Origin: SB15 sp964639245
GTDB taxonomy: Bacteria > Chloroflexota > Anaerolineae > Aggregatilineales > J027
Length of the DNA stretch: 64,000 nucleotides
Direction of reading: 5' to 3'
NCBI GenBank assembly: GCA_964639245.1
Contig: CAZXCU010000018.1
Span: forward strand, 1 to 64,000
Positions 25,388-34,226 of this stretch are shown here, in pieces. Numbering within the stretch: position 1 is the stretch's first letter; every line of letters starts with the position of its first letter. Below the pieces are notes generated by a model. The model did no database searches. It had not been told where the DNA came from and saw only the letters and a program-made list of their open reading frames with translations. The position numbers and the translations under genes were made by a program.

Positions 25388-27013
25388 TTAGGCGGTGACG
25401 AGTTGAATCGCCTGCCCGCGCAATTTGCTTTTCTGCATTTTTTTGAGGACATGCTGGGCATGGGCAGTCTGCACATCGACAAAAGTCTGTTTGTTTTCGA
25501 TGCTGATAGCACCGATGGCACTACTTGGAATCCCCGATTCACCCGCAATTGCCCCGACAATATCACCGGGACGAATCCCATGCGCCCGTCCCAAATTCAA
25601 TTTGAGTTTGGTCATACCTTCTTCTTGGCGCTGGCGACGTTTGCCGTTTTGTCGTGGCTGCGAAGGCGCTGCCCCCGCAAATTTCTTGCGGTCGACCAGT
25701 TCCGCAATTTCTTCCACCGGACGTTTGGTTTCCTCTGCCCGTGCCATTTTCATAATAGCGGCAGCAACATCGGCTAAGTTATAGCCCGCACTGGTGAGTT
25801 CCTTGACGAGCGATTTTTCGTCGCTCAAATCATCGGTTTCCAGCACATCATTCAGCCGATTGACAAACCGCACATCACGCTGCAACAGGACATCCTGTTT
25901 TTTAGGCAGCGCAGCTTTGGCAATCGTCTGGCGGGTGAATTTTTCAATCGAGAAAAGCTGGCGTTCTTCTTTGGGGGTAATCAGACTCAAGGCCACCCCC
26001 TTACGCCCCGCCCGTCCGGTGCGTCCGATGCGATGCACATAATCTTCGGGGTCAAAGGGAATGTCGTAATTGATCACATGCGACACATGCGGAATATCGA
26101 CCCCGCGTGCGACCACATCCGTTGCCACTAGAATAGAAATTTGACCGTTGCGGAAACGCCGCAGCACTGTTTCCCGTGCTGCTTGAGTCAAATCGCCATG
26201 CAGCGCTTCTGCCATATACCCGCGTCCCAGCAAACTTTCCGCTAGGTCGCCTGCACCCACTTTGGTACGGGCAAAAATCAGCACGCTTTCAATGGGTTCA
26301 ACTTCCAAGAGCAACGACAACGCCGCCAATTTGTTGACTTCTTTAACAAAGTAGTAGCGTTGTTCGGTTTCGGCAACCGTGAGGGTTTCGCGCTGGATCG
26401 TCACTTCCTGCGGATGGTTCATGTATTTTTTAGCAATCCGCCGAATTTCTGGGGAAAGCGTCGCCGAGAACAAGGCGGTTTGCCGTTCAGTGGGGATGGC
26501 ACTTAAAATTGCTTCTACATCGTCAATGAAGCCCATTTTGAGCATTTCATCGGCTTCATCCAGCACCAAAAAGCGCACGCCACTTAAATCCAGCGCACCC
26601 TGTCGAATCAAATCGAGGGTACGTCCGGGGGTGCCAACCACCACCTGTGTATCCCGTTTCAATCGGGCAATCTGACGACTGTAAGATTGTCCGCCATAGA
26701 TGGGCAGCACTCGCACGTTCTGGTGGTGTCCATAGCGGTGTACAGCCTGAGAAACTTGGATCGCCAATTCGCGGGTGGGGGTTAGCACAATCGCTTGCAC
26801 ACCCGGAAGAGCGGTATCAATCGTCTGCAACATCGGCAGACTGAACGCGGCAGTTTTGCCTGTCCCCGTCTGGGCTTGGCCCAGCACATCCTGTCCATTC
26901 AGCAAATGCGGAATGGCGCTGGCTTGAATCGGGGTTGGCTGCTCATAGCCGAGTTCTACAACGGCTTGTACCAACGCTGGACTCAAACCCAGTTCGTTGA
27001 AAGTGATACTCAT
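25388..27013 (-). CDS. DEAD-box RNA helicase with DbpA-type RNA-binding domain (DeaD/CsdA-like)
   Basis: A 541-residue ATP-dependent RNA helicase. Motifs in order: Q motif YEQPTPIQ (24-31), I AQTGTGKT (47-54), Ia TPTRELA, II DEAD (152-155), III SAT (183-185), V ARGVDIP, VI HRIGRTGRAGR near 317-327. The C-terminal 75 residues (LKLNLGRAHGIRPGDIVGAIAGE start, cut to LNLGRAHGIRPGDIVGAI) form a DbpA RNA-binding domain. Such enzymes unwind structured rRNA or mRNA and are often cold induced. AAGGAAAT precedes the ATG, and a 5'-terminal hairpin lies in its leader. Confidence 0.95.
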   Translation of the reverse strand: MSITFNELGLSPALVQAVVELGYEQPTPIQASAIPHLLNGQDVLGQAQTGTGKTAAFSLPMLQTIDTALPGVQAIVLTPTRELAIQVSQAVHRYGHHQNVRVLPIYGGQSYSRQIARLKRDTQVVVGTPGRTLDLIRQGALDLSGVRFLVLDEADEMLKMGFIDDVEAILSAIPTERQTALFSATLSPEIRRIAKKYMNHPQEVTIQRETLTVAETEQRYYFVKEVNKLAALSLLLEVEPIESVLIFARTKVGAGDLAESLLGRGYMAEALHGDLTQAARETVLRRFRNGQISILVATDVVARGVDIPHVSHVINYDIPFDPEDYVHRIGRTGRAGRKGVALSLITPKEERQLFSIEKFTRQTIAKAALPKKQDVLLQRDVRFVNRLNDVLETDDLSDEKSLVKELTSAGYNLADVAAAIMKMARAEETKRPVEEIAELVDRKKFAGAAPSQPRQNGKRRQRQEEGMTKLKLNLGRAHGIRPGDIVGAIAGESGIPSSAIGAISIENKQTFVDVQTAHAQHVLKKMQKSKLRGQAIQLVTA

Positions 27014-27030
27014 GCAATTTCCTTAATACA

Positions 27031-27053
27031 TAAAAAAGCCCCATGCAGGGCTT
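27031..27053 (-). terminator. Leader hairpin with U-tract before the helicase gene
   Basis: On the minus strand AAGCCC (27053-27048) pairs with GGGCTT (27041-27036) around TGCATG and is followed by a run of T. It lies only about 20 bases before the helicase ATG and about 5 bases after the predicted transcript start, with no gene upstream to terminate. It is therefore either an attenuator or a 5' stabilising stem. Confidence 0.7.
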
Positions 27054-27064
27054 CACATAGGTAA

Positions 27065-27073
27065 ATTATACCA
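27065..27073 (-). promoter_or_regulatory. Extended -10 promoter of the helicase operon
   Basis: On the minus strand the sequence TGGTATAAT is a perfect extended -10 (TGn plus TATAAT). The predicted transcript start is near 27058, giving a leader of about 45 bases. No good -35 is seen, which extended -10 promoters tolerate. Confidence 0.65.
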
Positions 27074-27139
27074 TGACTAGGCCAGCCATTGGAAGGGTGG
27101 TAACATCAAAAAAGCGTTAATTTTACACGGGATGACACC

Positions 27140-29233
27140 TTGAAAAAGCTGTTTGTGTGCATGGCAATCTTCCTTTGGTCTGTCCTGACTTTTTCCACCA
27201 CTGCCCAAACGGACGATGACAACATCTGGTATTTACGCCGCTTTGACCAAGACGGGCAAATCACCCTCTACGATGGCCCGCCGGGCGCATCGACGACTGG
27301 CAAGCCTGTCGAAATGGGGGATTTTAATGGGAATGGCTGCGGGGATGTGGCAATTACCGGACAAAATGCCCGTGGGGCCGCCGGACAAGTCCGGGTCGTT
27401 TTCGATGTCTGTGACCACTGGGGTAGCGCGTTTAATTTGTTTGAAGAAGACCCCAACCGCCCTATGATGGTCAATATGTACGGGGCGCAACCGGGCGATA
27501 TGTTTGGCACAGAACTTCACCATGCCGATTTTAACAACGATGGGTTTGATGATTTGTTGATTGGCGCTCAGAACATCATGTCCCCCGATTTCACAATTTC
27601 TGGGGTAGGGGCAGCCTATCTTGTGTTTGGCAGCGCGGATTTCGCTTCTATGGACACCCTGGATATGCTCAACCCACCCGCGAATGTCTTGCGGATTTTT
27701 GGCACTGATTATCAAGATCGGTTGGGGATGTGGGTTGAAGGGGGAGATTTTGATGGGGATGGCTTTCACGATACCATTGTCGGTGCAAATCAAGCTGATG
27801 GTCTTGCCAATGCACGCTCTAACTCCGGTGAAGTGTATATTTTTTATGGCAGCGCCGATATGTTTGCTACTTACGGCAATACTTTGGTTTTGAGCGAAAC
27901 AACCGAAAATGTCACCCGCATTCTAGGGGCAGATTTTGACGATTTACTTGGCAGCACCGTTTACGGGGCAGATTTAAACCAAGATGGCATCGACGACGCA
28001 ATCATGAGCGCAGCGATCTGGCGTGGCTCGGCGGGAGTTGGTGGTCTGGCACAAGGCGGCGGCGATGGGCCGGGCAATACACGTTATAACGCCGGGGATA
28101 CTTACGTATTGTTTGGCAGCGAAAATTTACGCGGCAAAACGATTGATTTGCAAACCCTGCTCGATTCGGTGGGAAAACCAATTAATGCGTCGCTGAGTGT
28201 CGTGTACGGGCCAGAAGGCAGCGATTACATGGGCGAAGAAATCGTAGTCGGGGATTTAAACGGGGATGGTTGGAATGAATTGGTGGTCGGTTCATTGGCA
28301 ACCCCCGGACGCGACAATATCCGCATTGATGGTGGCGAGGCATGGGTTATTGATGGGAGCGAAAATTTCGCCGGAAAAATGTTTGATTTAGCGGCAGCCG
28401 GTTCAGGAATTGCGGTCTATGCCCCCGAAGGCGATAACAAAGGTGGCGATACGATGCTCATCGCGGATATGAACGGCGATTCGATTGGCGATTTGCTGTA
28501 CGGGATGCCTAACGCCAATGCCTATGATGAACGCGGTGCTGTCATGGAAAATGCGGGGGTACTGGCGGTACTGTATGGAACTGAGGATGGCTTCTCTACG
28601 ACAGAGGGCTTCATTGACCTTGCATCTCCCCCAAGCGATTTGCAGATAGATTTTCTCTACGGCGTTGATCCTTACGATATGTCTGCGTATGGGATGGCGC
28701 TCTATGACCTTGATAACGATGGCTGGCTGGATATTGCCATGAACGGCATGAACGGCGATGGATTCAGCAACCGGATTACCGATGGGGGAGAAATTTATAT
28801 CATTAGCGGCAAGGAGTTCGCAGAATATATGGGCGAACCGCACACGCTGTCTGCCTTGCCTACCCGCGTCCCGGATGCTATCGCTGCCAGCAGCACTCCA
28901 ACGATAGAACCCACCCCCTATCTGACTCAAACGCCAAATCCGAACGTGACACCCCTGCCCATCGGAGCAGGCGAAACCCTGTATAACCTGAGTTGCGCGG
29001 GCTGTCATGGGTTGCAAGGCGAAGGTCTTGAAGGGATTGCCGTGCCACTGGCGAACAGCGACTTTGTGGACAGCCTCAACGATACAGACCTCTTGGTATT
29101 TATCCGCATGGGGCGCACTGCCACCCATCCCGATAGCAAAATTGGACGGCCTATGCCTGCGTCCGGCGGGAATCCGACTTTAACCGATGCAGAAATCTTA
29201 GCGATTATCAGCCATATTCGCGGTTTGGAATAA
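27140..29233 (+). CDS. Secreted FG-GAP (integrin-like) beta-propeller fused to cytochrome c
   Basis: A 697-residue protein. Residues 1-23 are a signal peptide (KKLFVCMAIFLWS, cleavage near TAQ). From 45 to 570 there are about seven FG-GAP blades, each with a calcium loop: DFNGNGCGD, DFNNDGFDD, DFDGDGFHD, DLNQDGIDD, DLNGDGWNE, DMNGDSIGD, DLDNDGWLD. A Thr/Pro-rich linker follows (about 575-605). The last 90 residues are a class I cytochrome c with CAGCH at 619-623 and a likely Met ligand in GRPMPAS (M672). The start is TTG; an ATG at 27161 would remove the charged N-region. The combination suggests surface electron transfer or adhesion. The redox partner is unknown. Confidence 0.82.
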   Translation: MKKLFVCMAIFLWSVLTFSTTAQTDDDNIWYLRRFDQDGQITLYDGPPGASTTGKPVEMGDFNGNGCGDVAITGQNARGAAGQVRVVFDVCDHWGSAFNLFEEDPNRPMMVNMYGAQPGDMFGTELHHADFNNDGFDDLLIGAQNIMSPDFTISGVGAAYLVFGSADFASMDTLDMLNPPANVLRIFGTDYQDRLGMWVEGGDFDGDGFHDTIVGANQADGLANARSNSGEVYIFYGSADMFATYGNTLVLSETTENVTRILGADFDDLLGSTVYGADLNQDGIDDAIMSAAIWRGSAGVGGLAQGGGDGPGNTRYNAGDTYVLFGSENLRGKTIDLQTLLDSVGKPINASLSVVYGPEGSDYMGEEIVVGDLNGDGWNELVVGSLATPGRDNIRIDGGEAWVIDGSENFAGKMFDLAAAGSGIAVYAPEGDNKGGDTMLIADMNGDSIGDLLYGMPNANAYDERGAVMENAGVLAVLYGTEDGFSTTEGFIDLASPPSDLQIDFLYGVDPYDMSAYGMALYDLDNDGWLDIAMNGMNGDGFSNRITDGGEIYIISGKEFAEYMGEPHTLSALPTRVPDAIAASSTPTIEPTPYLTQTPNPNVTPLPIGAGETLYNLSCAGCHGLQGEGLEGIAVPLANSDFVDSLNDTDLLVFIRMGRTATHPDSKIGRPMPASGGNPTLTDAEILAIISHIRGLE

Positions 29234-29293
29234 ATCGTCCTGTTTGTTTTTCATCGGTTTTTGCCAAAACAAAGTCCGAAAGGAGACTGTGGT

Positions 29294-30073
29294 ATGAAAA
29301 AACCTTTAGCCATCGGATTGATGTCTTATCCCATTATGCAAGAGACAGTGCGCCACCTGCTACCCGCCTATGAATTGCATTTTGGGCTTGAACGCAAAGG
29401 GGCGATTAACACCGCTTCCGATTTACGCCCTTCGTTGATGCTGGTAGACATCGACGACGAAACCACCGAGTGGGAGGCGATTGTGCAGGGCTTAAAATCT
29501 AATGCTGCGACACGCCGGATTCCAATCGTTGGTCTCGGTCAAAAGACGGAGGGGGACATCGGCAGGAGGGCGGTTGCAGCAGGGGTGACAGGACTCATAA
29601 ACTGGGATGAAGCATCTGAACGGTTAGCGGACTGGGCAACCCGCCATGCCCGCGTCTGGGATGAGGCATATTATGCCGCGCTGGATAATGCCTGCCAGCA
29701 ACCCCTCCCGCAACTTGCCCAAGAAGGAATTCATCTGTTTAACGACCATGAATTCTGGGAAGCCCATGAGGTACTTGAAAAAGCATGGGTAGAAGCACAG
29801 GGGCAGCCAGTGGGGGAAGTCTATCGGGCAATTTTGCAAGTCGGCGTGGCCTATTACCAGATTCAACGGGGGAATTACAAAGGCGCGTTGAAAATGTTCT
29901 TACGGTCTGTGCAGTGGTTGGATCCTTTGCCTGCAAGGTGTCAGGGTATCAACATCGCGCAGTTCAAGCAGGATGCAGCCAACTCGCGGGCGGCCTTAGA
30001 AGCGCTTGGCATGGAGAAAATTCACGAATTTGACCAGTCCACCTATTTCAAACCCGTGCCAATGGTGGAGTAA
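29294..30073 (+). CDS. DUF309 protein with N-terminal receiver-like domain
   Basis: A 259-residue protein. Residues 1-118 resemble a response-regulator receiver fold: LMLVDIDDETTEWE holds acidic residues where the phospho-acceptor Asp would be, then IPIVGLGQKT and AAGVTGLINWD, though the layout is degenerate. Residues 145-225 carry the DUF309 signature: LFNDHEFWEAHEVLEKAW, then YRAILQVGVAYYQIQRGNYKGA. DUF309 proteins are small metal-site-like helical proteins of unknown role. AAAGGAG lies 8 bases before the ATG at 29294, which rules out earlier starts. Confidence 0.78.
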   Translation: MKKPLAIGLMSYPIMQETVRHLLPAYELHFGLERKGAINTASDLRPSLMLVDIDDETTEWEAIVQGLKSNAATRRIPIVGLGQKTEGDIGRRAVAAGVTGLINWDEASERLADWATRHARVWDEAYYAALDNACQQPLPQLAQEGIHLFNDHEFWEAHEVLEKAWVEAQGQPVGEVYRAILQVGVAYYQIQRGNYKGALKMFLRSVQWLDPLPARCQGINIAQFKQDAANSRAALEALGMEKIHEFDQSTYFKPVPMVE

Positions 30074-30088
30074 AAGGGAACCTTTTTT
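30072..30088 (+). terminator. Short hairpin terminator after the DUF309 gene
   Basis: AAAAGG and CCTTTT pair around GAA and run into TT. The stem is short but the U-tract is good. Confidence 0.4.
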
Positions 30089-30136
30089 GCCCACCAGCAC
30101 ACTTATCAGATGACAGAAGCGAAGAAAGGACACACG

Positions 30137-31564
30137 ATGAGGAAATTTCAACACCTGCTCGGTATTGTTGTGCTACTGGGTGTCGTTGTGACAGGGATTT
30201 TGCCTGCTGCTGCCCAAGCCAATTCGCCGCTAGTGTTTGTGATGAATGGGGATTTGTGGAAATGGTCAGCGGGGCAAGCCCAACCGACCCAGATGACCAC
30301 CTGGGGATATAACTTTCGTCCAATGATGTCGCCGGATGGGAATCGGGTGGCCTACAAATCGTGGGCGCAGCTTTCCGTCAATTTTCTTGATAACGGCGGG
30401 GCTTGGGCGGGGGATATGCCCGCGAATATCTGGGTGATGGATGTCGAAACAACAGACGCGGTACGGGTGGCTGACCAACCCGCCAATGCCTCGATTGACA
30501 ATACCAATGGCCCGGTGAATAGTATTTTCCGTTCCGACCCGGTATGGTCGCCACAGGGAGATGCCCTTGCATGGGTAGAATATGTGAACAACGCTTTTCA
30601 ACTGGTGGTGTATAACTTTTCGATCAACACCAGCCGTGTGATTGCGGAATTACCTTATCCGTTTATGGACGGGGGAATTTTTGTACCTGCACCCAAATGG
30701 GGGTATGGCGGAATTTCCTATCTTTATTTTGGCATGGATGATGACGGGCAAAATTTCATCCAAGAATTGTATGTGTATGCGCCGGATGGCACATTGATTT
30801 CCCGTACTGTGGTCAGCCCATCTCCCGAAAATTACCTGCTGGAGGATTTCTGGTTCGGGAATAATGTGGGTTTCCTCTCAAATTCTGGCAGCGTGACCGT
30901 CTTAAATCTGGATGCCAAGACTTATGGGTCAGCCAATGGCGTGCCGTCCATGCAAGCAGGTGGTGGGGCAAGCGCTACGTTCTTACAACTTGTTCCCGGT
31001 CCGTCGGATGGTACAGCCAATATCAAATGGTATGTCATGGACAATACACTGAACACCTTAGCCGAACTTCCCTATAGTGGTACATGGAACAATGGGGGGG
31101 TTGCACCCGCGCCGGATGGTTTCAGTTATGCCTTCATCGCCGATGCGCTGTATGTCTGGACAGACGGCAAAATAACCAAAGTTCCCAACACCGACGGTAT
31201 CTTAGAAAGTAATTTTGGATGGGGTGCAGGAGTCGCATGGGCATATCCTGAATGGGGTATCCAATCTGGTGGAAATGCTCAACCACCCGTGATGGGTGCT
31301 TGCCCCAACAATGCCCTGACCCGTTTGATTATTGGGCAGCAGGCAACGGTCATTCCCGGTTTAGGAGTGAATGTGTTGCGGGCTGAACCCCGCAAAGGGT
31401 CGGACAATGCCACGCTCGGCAATGTCCCTGAAAATGGGGTGGTGACCGTGCTGCAAGGGCCTGTATGCAGCAACAATATCAACTGGTGGCAGGTTGAGTA
31501 CAACGGACTCATCGGTTGGACAGGCGAAAGCGAAAATCAGACCTATTGGCTTGCCCCGCGTTAA
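30137..31564 (+). CDS. Secreted beta-propeller protein with C-terminal SH3-like domain
   Basis: A 475-residue exported protein. A signal peptide ends near AAAQA (about 24-28). Propeller blades with the PD40 turn are seen in PMMSPDGNRVAYKSW, DPVWSPQGDALAWVEY and VAPAPDGFSYAFIAD. The last 80 residues look like a bacterial SH3 (SH3_3) domain: VNVLRAEPRKGSDNATLGNV, then GVVTVLQGPVCSNNINWWQVEY and GLIGWTGE, suited to binding peptidoglycan or peptide. GAAAGGA lies 6 bases before the ATG at 30137. It is monocistronic, with its own hairpin terminator after it. Confidence 0.8.
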   Translation: MRKFQHLLGIVVLLGVVVTGILPAAAQANSPLVFVMNGDLWKWSAGQAQPTQMTTWGYNFRPMMSPDGNRVAYKSWAQLSVNFLDNGGAWAGDMPANIWVMDVETTDAVRVADQPANASIDNTNGPVNSIFRSDPVWSPQGDALAWVEYVNNAFQLVVYNFSINTSRVIAELPYPFMDGGIFVPAPKWGYGGISYLYFGMDDDGQNFIQELYVYAPDGTLISRTVVSPSPENYLLEDFWFGNNVGFLSNSGSVTVLNLDAKTYGSANGVPSMQAGGGASATFLQLVPGPSDGTANIKWYVMDNTLNTLAELPYSGTWNNGGVAPAPDGFSYAFIADALYVWTDGKITKVPNTDGILESNFGWGAGVAWAYPEWGIQSGGNAQPPVMGACPNNALTRLIIGQQATVIPGLGVNVLRAEPRKGSDNATLGNVPENGVVTVLQGPVCSNNINWWQVEYNGLIGWTGESENQTYWLAPR

Positions 31565-31571
31565 TATCCGC

Positions 31572-31611
31572 TTGTCCCATCGGTACAACAGGTGTCTGAT
31601 GGGACAAATTT
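31572..31611 (+). terminator. Rho-independent terminator
   Basis: TTGTCCCATC and GATGGGACAA form a perfect 10-base stem (31572-31581 with 31598-31607) followed by ATTTTG. Confidence 0.75.
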
Positions 31612-31682
31612 TGCGTTCCAAATTCCCCTACCAATTCGTATCGAACCGTCGCCTACTACTGCGTAACCAGCGCCAAGCCATG

Positions 31683-31688
31683 TATAAT
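31683..31688 (+). promoter_or_regulatory. -10 element for the homoserine dehydrogenase operon
   Basis: A perfect TATAAT preceded by TG lies 26 bases before ATG 31714. No clear -35 is seen. The in-frame ATG at 31687 lies inside it and so is an unlikely start. Confidence 0.45.
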
Positions 31689-31713
31689 GAACCGTGTGAA
31701 AAAGGCAGGGAAG

Positions 31714-32733
31714 ATGCACATTCGATTAGGATTACTCGGTTTTGGCAACGTATTAAGGTCTTTTGCAGAACTGTTGATGGAAAAAGCACCCATCATCGAA
31801 CGCGATTTTGACCTCAGTTTTTCAGTGGTGGGGATTTCAACCAACTCACACGGGCGGGCAATTGATCCCAATGGGTTAAATCTGGTGGATGCACTTCGTG
31901 TAGAGGATTTAGCCGAACTGCATACCGGCCAAGCCATTCAAGACACTTTTGATTTTATCGCGCAGTGTCCAGCGGAGATTATCCTAGAGGCCACATGGCT
32001 TGACCCACGCACCGGACAACCCGCCACCGACTATATCGGCACCGCATTAGAATTGGGGCGGCATGTTGTCACCGCCAACAAAGGGCCGGTGGCATTTGCT
32101 CATCGGGAACTTTCCGAACTGGCTGCGTCGAAAAATCTGGGCTTTTTTTACGAAAGTACGGTTATGGATGGTGTGCCATTGCACAGTATGAAACGGGAAG
32201 CGCTGCTGGCAGTGGAGGTACTGAAAATTCGCGGGGTGTTGAACAGCACCACCAATTACATTTTAACTCGCATTACCGAAGGCATTGCATTGGAAGAAGC
32301 GATTCGCGGCGCTCAAGCGATGGGAGTGGCTGAGGCTGACCCTAGCAATGATATTGACGGATGGGATGCGTCCATCAAAATTGCGATTCTGGCGAATACC
32401 TTCATGGGGGCAGATTTACGTCCGGTGGATGTTGACCGCACAGGGATTCGGAATATCACGATGGAGCAGGCACAAGCGGCGGTAAGGGTTGGGAAACCGC
32501 TTAAATTGGTGTGCGAAGCCTATCGAGAAAATGGGGAAGTGAAAGCGCGAGTCCAACCGACCCCAGTCGACCAACATGACCCACTTTCGATGCTGGTGGA
32601 AACCAATACGGGTTTTGTGCTGGCAACCGATGTGTTGAACCGGGTTGTGGTCATGGGGGGGGATTCGGGCCCGCGTACCACTGCCTATGGAATGCTGGTG
32701 GATGCCATCAATATTGCACGCGGTAGACGCTAA
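31714..32733 (+). CDS. Homoserine dehydrogenase, short form without ACT domain
   Basis: Reduces aspartate-4-semialdehyde to homoserine with NAD(P)H, on the route to threonine and methionine. In the 339-residue product the N-terminal nucleotide loop is LGLLGFGNVLRSF, followed by VVTANKGPVAF, the signature GVLNSTTNYILTRI, and the catalytic segment NDIDGWDASIKIAILAN, all in family order. The C-terminal regulatory ACT domain of long forms is absent, so threonine feedback through ACT is not expected. The GH1 gene begins directly after its stop. Confidence 0.88.
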   Translation: MHIRLGLLGFGNVLRSFAELLMEKAPIIERDFDLSFSVVGISTNSHGRAIDPNGLNLVDALRVEDLAELHTGQAIQDTFDFIAQCPAEIILEATWLDPRTGQPATDYIGTALELGRHVVTANKGPVAFAHRELSELAASKNLGFFYESTVMDGVPLHSMKREALLAVEVLKIRGVLNSTTNYILTRITEGIALEEAIRGAQAMGVAEADPSNDIDGWDASIKIAILANTFMGADLRPVDVDRTGIRNITMEQAQAAVRVGKPLKLVCEAYRENGEVKARVQPTPVDQHDPLSMLVETNTGFVLATDVLNRVVVMGGDSGPRTTAYGMLVDAINIARGRR

Positions 32734-34104
32734 ATGGCAGACGCGATTTTTCGCTTTCCTGATGACTTTTTGTGGGGGACAGCTACCGCCGCCCACCATG
32801 TCGAAGGTGATTTAACCAACAGTTGGTCGGCATGGGAGGACGCGGGCGGGCATGTTTTCCAGAATCAAAAACACGGGCGGGCTTGTGAATGGCGGTTTGG
32901 GCGCTGGCAAGAAGACGCTGACCGCATGGTCGAACTCAATACCAATTCCCATCGTCTGTCGGTGGAATGGAGTCGGATTCAACCCACCCCGACTCAATGG
33001 GACGAAAGCGCCTTAACCCAATACAGCGACATGATTGATGGGTTGCTGCATCGCGGGATTTTGCCGATGGTGACGCTGCATCATTTCACTAACCCCCTGT
33101 GGATTGAAAAGGCAGGAGGTTGGCTCAATCCCAAAACGGTTGACCATTTTCTCAAATTTACCGAAGTGGTGCTGGATGCTCTAGGGGATAGAGTCGAACT
33201 GTGGTGTACCTTTAATGAGCCGATGGTCTACGCAGTACAGGCGTATCTGGTAGGGTTTTTCAGTCCCGGAGTCAAAAACCCCTTTCGGATGTATGACTGC
33301 GCCGAAATGCTGCTTCGCGCCCACGCTGGCGCTTACCGGGTGATTAAGCAAAAAAATCCGGCTGCCCAAGTCGGAGTCGCCAAGCATTATGTGGCGATGG
33401 AGGGCGCTCCCCCACAAATTATTAATGATCGTCTGGCAAGTTTGCCACGCCATGTGTTTAATGAAGCCTTTGTGGATGCGCTGGTGAGTGGGGAATTGGT
33501 TTTCCCTTTGCGGCGAAAAGTGGTGCTGCACGATGTCATCGGTACATCAGATTATATCGGGCTGAATTATTATCAGCGCTATCGTGTGGGGCTTGCACCG
33601 TTGTCCCCGCAAACGTTTTTCCTCAAACAAACTCCCGACCCCGACTCGCCGGAACCCCCGCCGCTCTGGGGTGAAATTTATCCACAGGGGTTATATAAGG
33701 CGAGCAGTTGGATGTGGCGCAAAACCCGCCTGCCCATTTACATTACAGAAACTGGTACCCCGGACATGGGGGATGAGGTGCGACGTTGGTATATTGCTCA
33801 GATGGTGCGTTCGGTGTGGCTGGCGGTAAATTATAATGTTCCCATCAAGGGGATTTATTATTGGTCCCTTACGGATAGCTTTGAGTGGACGGCGGGATAC
33901 AACCCACAATTTCGGTTCGGGTTGTACGAGATGAATTTTGAAACCCAACAGCGCACTCCCCGCCCCAGCGCTCATTTTTACGCCGAAATTGCTGCCCAGC
34001 ACGGACTTTCCAGCGAAATGGTGCGGCGCTATGTGCCACAGTTAGAATCGGTGCTTTTTCCGGGGCAAGCAGGCAAAGTACAAGTCAATTTAAAATCGCA
34101 TTAA
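32734..34104 (+). CDS. Glycoside hydrolase family 1 (beta-glucosidase/galactosidase type)
   Basis: A 456-residue GH1 TIM-barrel enzyme. The N-terminal FPDDFLWGTATAAHHVEGD matches the family, the acid/base is E162 in CTFNEPMVY, and the nucleophile is E339 in YITETGTPD. The usual nucleophile motif is ITENG, so Asn is replaced by Thr while the Glu is kept. The YLWSLTDSFEW-type motif is present as YYWSLTDSFEW. No signal peptide is seen, so it is cytoplasmic and acts on imported or glycosidic metabolites. ATG follows the homoserine dehydrogenase TAA without a gap. Confidence 0.9.
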   Translation: MADAIFRFPDDFLWGTATAAHHVEGDLTNSWSAWEDAGGHVFQNQKHGRACEWRFGRWQEDADRMVELNTNSHRLSVEWSRIQPTPTQWDESALTQYSDMIDGLLHRGILPMVTLHHFTNPLWIEKAGGWLNPKTVDHFLKFTEVVLDALGDRVELWCTFNEPMVYAVQAYLVGFFSPGVKNPFRMYDCAEMLLRAHAGAYRVIKQKNPAAQVGVAKHYVAMEGAPPQIINDRLASLPRHVFNEAFVDALVSGELVFPLRRKVVLHDVIGTSDYIGLNYYQRYRVGLAPLSPQTFFLKQTPDPDSPEPPPLWGEIYPQGLYKASSWMWRKTRLPIYITETGTPDMGDEVRRWYIAQMVRSVWLAVNYNVPIKGIYYWSLTDSFEWTAGYNPQFRFGLYEMNFETQQRTPRPSAHFYAEIAAQHGLSSEMVRRYVPQLESVLFPGQAGKVQVNLKSH

Positions 34105-34118
34105 CACTAAGATTAGTG
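34105..34118. repeat. Small interrupted palindrome
   Basis: CACTAA and TTAGTG flank GA just after the GH1 stop. The gap is too small for a hairpin loop, so it is operator-like at best. Confidence 0.25.
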
Positions 34119-34167
34119 GTACAATGATGGATGGAACAGACAGCGCCATTTCGCTCAGGTCAACCGC

Positions 34168-34197
34168 TTGTCATAGTCGCTGGTTTCATGCTATATT
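34168..34197 (+). promoter_or_regulatory. Promoter of the phosphoesterase gene
   Basis: TTGTCA at 34168-34173, 18 bases, then TATATT at 34192-34197 with a TGC extension. It lies 30 bases before the ATG at 34227. Confidence 0.6.
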
Positions 34198-34226
34198 GCC
34201 CACGATAACTTGTGTAGGAACTTCGT

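Noticed and set aside
28403..29128. 241-codon open frame on the minus strand
   Set aside because: Antisense to the FG-GAP and cytochrome c domains, which match strongly in the plus frame.
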